Positions 4,189-8,051 of a DNA stretch of 8,051 nucleotides are shown in pieces. Numbering within the stretch: the first letter of the stretch is position 1; the number at the start of each line of letters is the position of its first letter. The DNA is from CAYLNM01 sp964385045 (lineage in GTDB: Bacteria; Planctomycetota; Phycisphaerae; Phycisphaerales; SM1A02), in NCBI GenBank assembly GCA_964385045.1, contig CAYLNM010000183.1:1-8051 (forward strand), read 5' to 3'. The notes below the pieces were generated by a model, which worked only from the letters and a program-made list of their open reading frames with translations, had not been told where the DNA came from and made no database searches. The position numbers and the translations under genes are program-made.

Positions 4189-5166
4189 TCAGGGCGCGAC
4201 CCACCGACCGTCGCGGTAGAGCACCCGGGACGCATCGACCCCGAAGAGGCCCGCGAGGTCGCCCAGGTCGGGCTCCTCCAGCGGCACTCCCCCGCCCGAC
4301 CGCACGATCGCCGCCCAGTCGGCCCCGTCGCCCTCCAGCATCCGAAGCTCGGCCGACAGCTCCGCCAGCAGCCGGCGGACGGTCGCCCCGCCGGGACGCC
4401 GGCGGCAGTCCTGCTCGAACCCGGCCCGTCCGCCCGGCCAGGGCGCGAGGGCCGCCTCCACCGCGTCGGCCGGCAACCCGGCGAGCCGCTCGAGCGCCGC
4501 CTCCCCGTCTCCCAGCCGGTAGTCGGCGATCGCCGCCGAGATCGCCCGGAGGACCTCCGGCGCCGCCGCGGTGCCGCGCCCCGCCGGCACGCCCTCGAGC
4601 CGCGGTGGCCGGCCCCGCAGGATGCGGTCGCCCTCGAGCAGCTCCGCCACCACGAGCAGGCGCCGCCGCACGCGGGGATCCACCACGAGATCGGCGATGG
4701 CCCGCGCGGCCGAGGGGGCGAGCCGCGGCTCGAGCACGCCCGCGAGCCCGAAGAGCCGCCGGGCGAGGCCGCGCTCGGCCGCGGCCACCGGATCGCCGTC
4801 CGCGGCCGGGCCCACCGCCCGGGCGTCGTCGACCTCCTCGGCGAGCTCGAGGTAGGCCATCGGCTCGTCCGGAGCGAGCGCCGCGAGCCGCTCGCCCCAG
4901 CGCCCGGCGATGGCCGTCCGCACGTCGACGTCGAGACCACCGCGCGCCGCGGATCCGGCCCGCTGCACCGCGACCAGCGCCGGTGCGGGGACCGCGGGGA
5001 CGGCAGCCCCCCCGAGGGCGATCGCGGCGAGCGCGACGACACCCGCGACCGTGGTCCCGGCGAGCGTGCGCGGCGAGTCCCCGCGGCCGCGACGCCCGCG
5101 TCCGCCGCCGCGGCCCGCCCGCGGGCGCGGGCGATCCGGCCGCTCCCGTCCGGCTCCCCGGCTCAT
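4189..5166 (-). CDS. Membrane-anchored helical protein, 325 aa, second gene of pair
   Basis: The function is unknown. The N-terminus is an Arg/Gly-rich tail with 12 Arg in the first 33 residues and a GRGGGRGRRGRG core (18-29), followed by one hydrophobic segment (about 35-57, TVAGVVALAAIALGGAAV). By the positive-inside rule the tail is cytoplasmic and the rest exported; an AxA-like stretch after the helix leaves cleavage possible. Residues 75-290 are Ala/Leu/Arg-rich helix (for example MAYLELAEEVDDARAV and EVLRAISAAIADYRLGDGEAALERLAGL). The end, DLAGLFGVDASRVLYRDGRWV, is more strand-like. I see no catalytic motif. The start overlaps the stop of the upstream gene as ATGA and has GGGAGGG (5173-5179) six bases upstream, so translation is coupled and the two products are probably made in step. 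A much longer frame open to 7323 in this reading is only the base-composition shadow of the upstream gene. Confidence 0.82.
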   Translation of the reverse strand: MSRGAGRERPDRPRPRAGRGGGRGRRGRGDSPRTLAGTTVAGVVALAAIALGGAAVPAVPAPALVAVQRAGSAARGGLDVDVRTAIAGRWGERLAALAPDEPMAYLELAEEVDDARAVGPAADGDPVAAAERGLARRLFGLAGVLEPRLAPSAARAIADLVVDPRVRRRLLVVAELLEGDRILRGRPPRLEGVPAGRGTAAAPEVLRAISAAIADYRLGDGEAALERLAGLPADAVEAALAPWPGGRAGFEQDCRRRPGGATVRRLLAELSAELRMLEGDGADWAAIVRSGGGVPLEEPDLGDLAGLFGVDASRVLYRDGRWVAP

Positions 5167-8051
5167 CGCTCGCCCTCCCGGCCGTCGTCGGCCCCCGCGT
5201 CCACGCCGAGACGGATCGCCCACAGCGCCGCGATCGCCTCCTCGGCCGCGAGCCACTGGGCCGCCGCGGTCCGGGCGTCCTCGCGGTCCTCGCGGCTGCG
5301 GTCGAGCACGCGCCGGCATGCGTCCGCCCGCGTCGGCTGCTCCGCCGCGACCACGAACGCCACCGCCTCCGCCACCGTGATCAGCTCCGCCACCGAGGAC
5401 TGCATCGCGTCCGCGGCGAGCCGCCGTCGGACGCCGCCCCGCCGCCGCAGCTCGGCCGCCGGCGCCGGGACCGGGACCAGCGCCACCCGTGCCTCGGCCG
5501 CCGAGAGCCACGCCGCCGCGAGCCGGCCCGCCGCCGCCGCCGGTCCGGGACGCAGCGCCACCGACCCGCGATCCCGCCGCAGCACCGCGGCCCGGCGATC
5601 GAGCGTCTCGGCGAGCCGGTCCGCCAGTCGCGTGGCCGCGTCCTCGTCGCGGCCGACGACCGCGATCGCATGCTCGAGCAGGGCCGCCCGCGCGAGCGAT
5701 CGCCACCGCTCCTCGTCCTCCGCCGGCAGCGGGACGCCGGTGAAGCGGTGCACCGTCTCGCGGAGGCCGCGCTCGATGCGGGCCTCGGGCAGCGCGTCGA
5801 GCAGCTCCATGACGACGTTGGGGCCGTCGCGAAACTTCTCCAGCAGGACGCTTCGCGCGACCTCGCGGGCGCGGGCGGGGGCGCCGCCGGTGACGATGTC
5901 GGCGAACGTGCGGGCGTCGATCGGCCCGAGGTCGCGGCCCGTCTCGGTCCGAAGGGCGCGGAGCCGGGCCAGCGCAGCCTCGCCGCGGCCGCGGGTCGCC
6001 TCCCACGAGCGGGTCCACTCCCCGTCGGTGGCCGCGGCACCGGGCACGGTGCGGGGACGCGCCGGGCGCCCGCCTCGCTCGGCGTCGGTCGCGCCGGCGT
6101 CGTCCTCGTCCGCCAGCGCCGCGAGCACCGCGTCGACCTCGTCCAGTCGCCCGGCCGCGAGCAGGTGCGCGGCCTCGGCGAGGCTCCCGAGCCGCGCCGC
6201 CTGCCGCAGGACGTCGGTCGACCCGAGCGGGGCGGCGCGGGCACGGACCGACGCGAGCGCCGTCCGCCACGCCCGCCGCCGCTCCGGGTCCACCGCCAGC
6301 GGCCGCCCGCCGGTGGGGCCGTCGTCGGCCGCCGGCCACGCCGCGAGCGCGAAGTCGAGGAACCGCGAGCGGGTGGCCGGCGTGGCCTCGGGCGGCGGCA
6401 CGAGCTCCGCCCCGAACCACGGCAGGTCGCGCCGCAGCGCGAGGATCGAGGCGAGGGCCCGCACGTCGGGCACCGTCGCGAGCTCCGGGTCGAGGTAGGC
6501 GTCGCGGACGAGCGTGCGGAAGCTCGTCGGCGGCGGATCCGGCATCGACACCACGAGCCGTCCGAGGAGCCCGGCCGCGGCGCCCGACGCCGTGAGGTCG
6601 GCGGACGAGCGGAGCAGCCGCTCCAGCGCCGACACCCCGAGCCGCGGGCCGAGGACCCGCACCGAGCGGGCGGCATCGAGGGCCTCGCCCGCCTCGAGCC
6701 AGCGTTCCCAGGCCTCGGCCGCGACTCCGGGCGGCGCCGGCCCGACGCCGCCGTCGCCGCCCACCAGCAGACGGACGTGCTCCGCCCCCGCGACCGCGAG
6801 CCACGCGGCCGCGACCTCGCGGGGCCCGGCCTCCGGGCGGGCGTCGAACCGGGGGTCGGTGGGCGCGCCGGGCCGCGCGAGCGTCGCCTCGAGCAGGCCG
6901 CGGGCCGCCTCCCCCGCCGCGGCCGGGGCGAACGGATCGGCGGCGACGACGGCGAGCACCGACACCCGCCACGCGCCGGCCCAGGCCCCCGGCGCCCCGC
7001 CGGCCGTCGGCTCGGTCGTCCCCGGGCCGACCGGCGGTCGCAGCCGCTCGAGCAGCCGCTCCACCACCGCCCGGCGGTCCCCCGCCGCGACGATCGCGGC
7101 CGCCGCGGCCCGCCGCACCGCCCGCACCTCCGACGGCGTGGCCCGGGTCCAGCCGCGTTCCGCCTCGGTCATCGCGGCGTCCCACCGTCGCCACGTCGCC
7201 TCCCCCGGCGCCGTGCCGACCTCGAGCCGCCGCTGCACGTCGGCCTCGATCCGCTCCGGCAGCCGCCCCATGAGGTCGGCCGACTCGAGCAGGTCCGCGG
7301 CGGGCGGCGGGCCCTCGAGCCACGGGATGCGCACGTGGACGAGCCGGGCCGACGGGTCGTCGCCGGTGCCGGCTCCGCCCCCGGCGCGGCCCGGTCCGCC
7401 GCCAACGGTCGCCGGGTCGCCCGGCCCGCCCTCGGCGAGGCCCGGGGTGCGGGCCGTGGGCGGCGGCTCGGGCGACGGTGGGGCGAGGACCCGCGCCAGC
7501 GGGATTGCGAGCAGCGCGAGCAGCAGGAGCACCAGCGCCGCGATCTTGGCCGCGGGCCAGAGGCCGTCGCCCTCGATCTCGGGGACCAGCCGCCGGGCGA
7601 GCTCGGCCGCCTCGTCCGCGGCGGCGGTCGCGGCGGCGGTGCCGGTCGGTCCGGACGCGAGGACGGCCGTCCTCCCCGCGACCCCACGTCCGCCCGCGAT
7701 CGCCGCGAAGTCGCCCGCCAGCTCCCGCACGTCGCCGACCTGCCCACCGGCGGCGGCGTAGGCGGCGAGTCCCCGGACCACGTTCATGAGGCCCCGGGGC
7801 CCGACCCCGTGCGACGCCGCGAGCGCCACGAGGCGGGCCCGACTGCGCCGATTCCAGCCTCCGTGGCCGACCAGCGTGCCGAGAACGGCCCGGTCGAAGG
7901 GCGTGAGCGGCGGGAGCGCGGCGCGGTGGAGGCCCGCACCGCCGGGGCCGACCGCGCCGCCGGGACCACGGGGGCCGCCGGGGCCGGCCGTGCGGGCGAC
8001 GGCACGCGCGGCCGCCGGCGTGCGCTGGGGCGGCGGGCCGGGGGGCGTCGC
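5163..8051 (-). CDS. Large single-pass membrane protein, helical, 5' end missing
   Basis: The function is unknown. The frame is open to the right edge with no stop, so the protein is at least 962 aa; a GTG at 7829 is only an internal Val. Visible residues 1-45 are Gly/Pro-rich (GPGGPRGPGGAVGPGGAG at 23-40), suggesting a linker after another domain off the edge. A compact helical domain follows at about 50-105 (FDRAVLGTLVGHGGWNRRSR, then ALAASHGVGPRGLMNVVRGL). One transmembrane helix lies near 168-189 (KIAALVLLLLALLAIPLARVL), then a Pro/Gly linker (190-234). The remaining 730 residues are Ala/Arg/Leu-rich helices in repeat-like succession, with scattered Trp, as in alpha-solenoid or HEAT-like scaffolds. 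Arg-rich sequence before the helix suggests a cytoplasmic N-terminus and an exported C-terminal bulk. I see no nucleotide-binding, protease or glycosidase motif. It is the first gene in view of a coupled pair. Confidence 0.85.
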   Translation of the reverse strand, partial: ATPPGPPPQRTPAAARAVARTAGPGGPRGPGGAVGPGGAGLHRAALPPLTPFDRAVLGTLVGHGGWNRRSRARLVALAASHGVGPRGLMNVVRGLAAYAAAGGQVGDVRELAGDFAAIAGGRGVAGRTAVLASGPTGTAAATAAADEAAELARRLVPEIEGDGLWPAAKIAALVLLLLALLAIPLARVLAPPSPEPPPTARTPGLAEGGPGDPATVGGGPGRAGGGAGTGDDPSARLVHVRIPWLEGPPPAADLLESADLMGRLPERIEADVQRRLEVGTAPGEATWRRWDAAMTEAERGWTRATPSEVRAVRRAAAAAIVAAGDRRAVVERLLERLRPPVGPGTTEPTAGGAPGAWAGAWRVSVLAVVAADPFAPAAAGEAARGLLEATLARPGAPTDPRFDARPEAGPREVAAAWLAVAGAEHVRLLVGGDGGVGPAPPGVAAEAWERWLEAGEALDAARSVRVLGPRLGVSALERLLRSSADLTASGAAAGLLGRLVVSMPDPPPTSFRTLVRDAYLDPELATVPDVRALASILALRRDLPWFGAELVPPPEATPATRSRFLDFALAAWPAADDGPTGGRPLAVDPERRRAWRTALASVRARAAPLGSTDVLRQAARLGSLAEAAHLLAAGRLDEVDAVLAALADEDDAGATDAERGGRPARPRTVPGAAATDGEWTRSWEATRGRGEAALARLRALRTETGRDLGPIDARTFADIVTGGAPARAREVARSVLLEKFRDGPNVVMELLDALPEARIERGLRETVHRFTGVPLPAEDEERWRSLARAALLEHAIAVVGRDEDAATRLADRLAETLDRRAAVLRRDRGSVALRPGPAAAAGRLAAAWLSAAEARVALVPVPAPAAELRRRGGVRRRLAADAMQSSVAELITVAEAVAFVVAAEQPTRADACRRVLDRSREDREDARTAAAQWLAAEEAIAALWAIRLGVDAGADDGREGER
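5173..5179 (-). promoter_or_regulatory. Ribosome binding site inside the upstream gene
   Basis: The minus strand reads GGGAGGG six bases before ATG5166, within the last codons of the large upstream gene. It fixes the start of the 325-aa protein and supports translational coupling. Confidence 0.75.

Noticed and set aside
5167..7323. Upstream extension of the 325-aa gene to a 1044-aa reading
   Set aside because: The extra 719 residues are Gly/Arg/Ala noise in the shadow of the large gene. ATG5166 has a clear ribosome site and an ATGA overlap.
4171..7761. Very long plus-strand open frames (about 4171-6498 and 6514-7761)
   Set aside because: They are Ser/Arg/Ala/Pro-rich low-complexity translations with no domain, lying opposite two genes with coherent anchors, ribosome site and coupled stop/start. 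At this GC content stops are rare in all frames.
1..8051. CRISPR array, insertion sequence, phage or integron parts
   Set aside because: No regularly spaced direct repeats, no transposase or integrase motifs, and no terminal repeats with target duplications were seen.

Overview
The window reads as chromosomal DNA of a very GC-rich bacterium (roughly three quarters G+C by eye, with GC-saturated third codon positions). The 16S rRNA fragment at the left edge, a high-GC background and many lineage-type hypothetical proteins point to Planctomycetota, possibly Phycisphaerae. This placement is an inference from a 64-nt rRNA fragment and protein style, not a search result. I see no insertion sequence, integrase, phage gene or CRISPR array.

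Left part (1-2005, all minus strand). Positions 1-64 are the 5' end of a 16S rRNA gene that runs off the left edge. To its right lie a roughly 410-nt leader packed with short perfect hairpins and a good sigma70-type promoter (483-510, TTGACG, 16-nt spacer, TATCAT). That promoter sits directly behind a comF-type phosphoribosyltransferase gene (541-1374). A tRNA-Arg(CCU) gene (1555-1628) and a small single-pass membrane protein gene (1781-2005) precede comF.

Middle part (2006-4188). It holds three small genes in alternating orientation. The first is a 67-aa hypothetical on the plus strand (2441-2644). The second is a stand-alone CheY/PleD-type receiver protein on the minus strand (2846-3313). 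The third is a 150-aa hypothetical on the plus strand (3589-4041), preceded by a perfect TATAAT. The gaps hold a 17-bp palindrome (2090-2106), a nested inverted repeat with 14-bp outer arms (2747-2824) and a GC hairpin (4077-4095) between convergent genes.

Right part (4189-8051, minus strand). This is a translationally coupled pair. The first gene is large (at least 962 aa, 5' end beyond the right edge): Gly/Pro-rich segment, short helical domain, one transmembrane helix, Gly/Pro-rich linker and about 730 residues of Ala/Leu/Arg-rich helix. It overlaps by ATGA a 325-aa gene with an Arg/Gly-rich tail, one hydrophobic anchor and a helical exported part. Neither protein shows an enzyme motif I recognise. 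Together they are the best candidate here for an undescribed envelope system.

No pathway links the whole window. The rRNA, tRNA, comF and receiver genes look like ordinary chromosomal neighbours; only the right-hand pair is clearly one operon.
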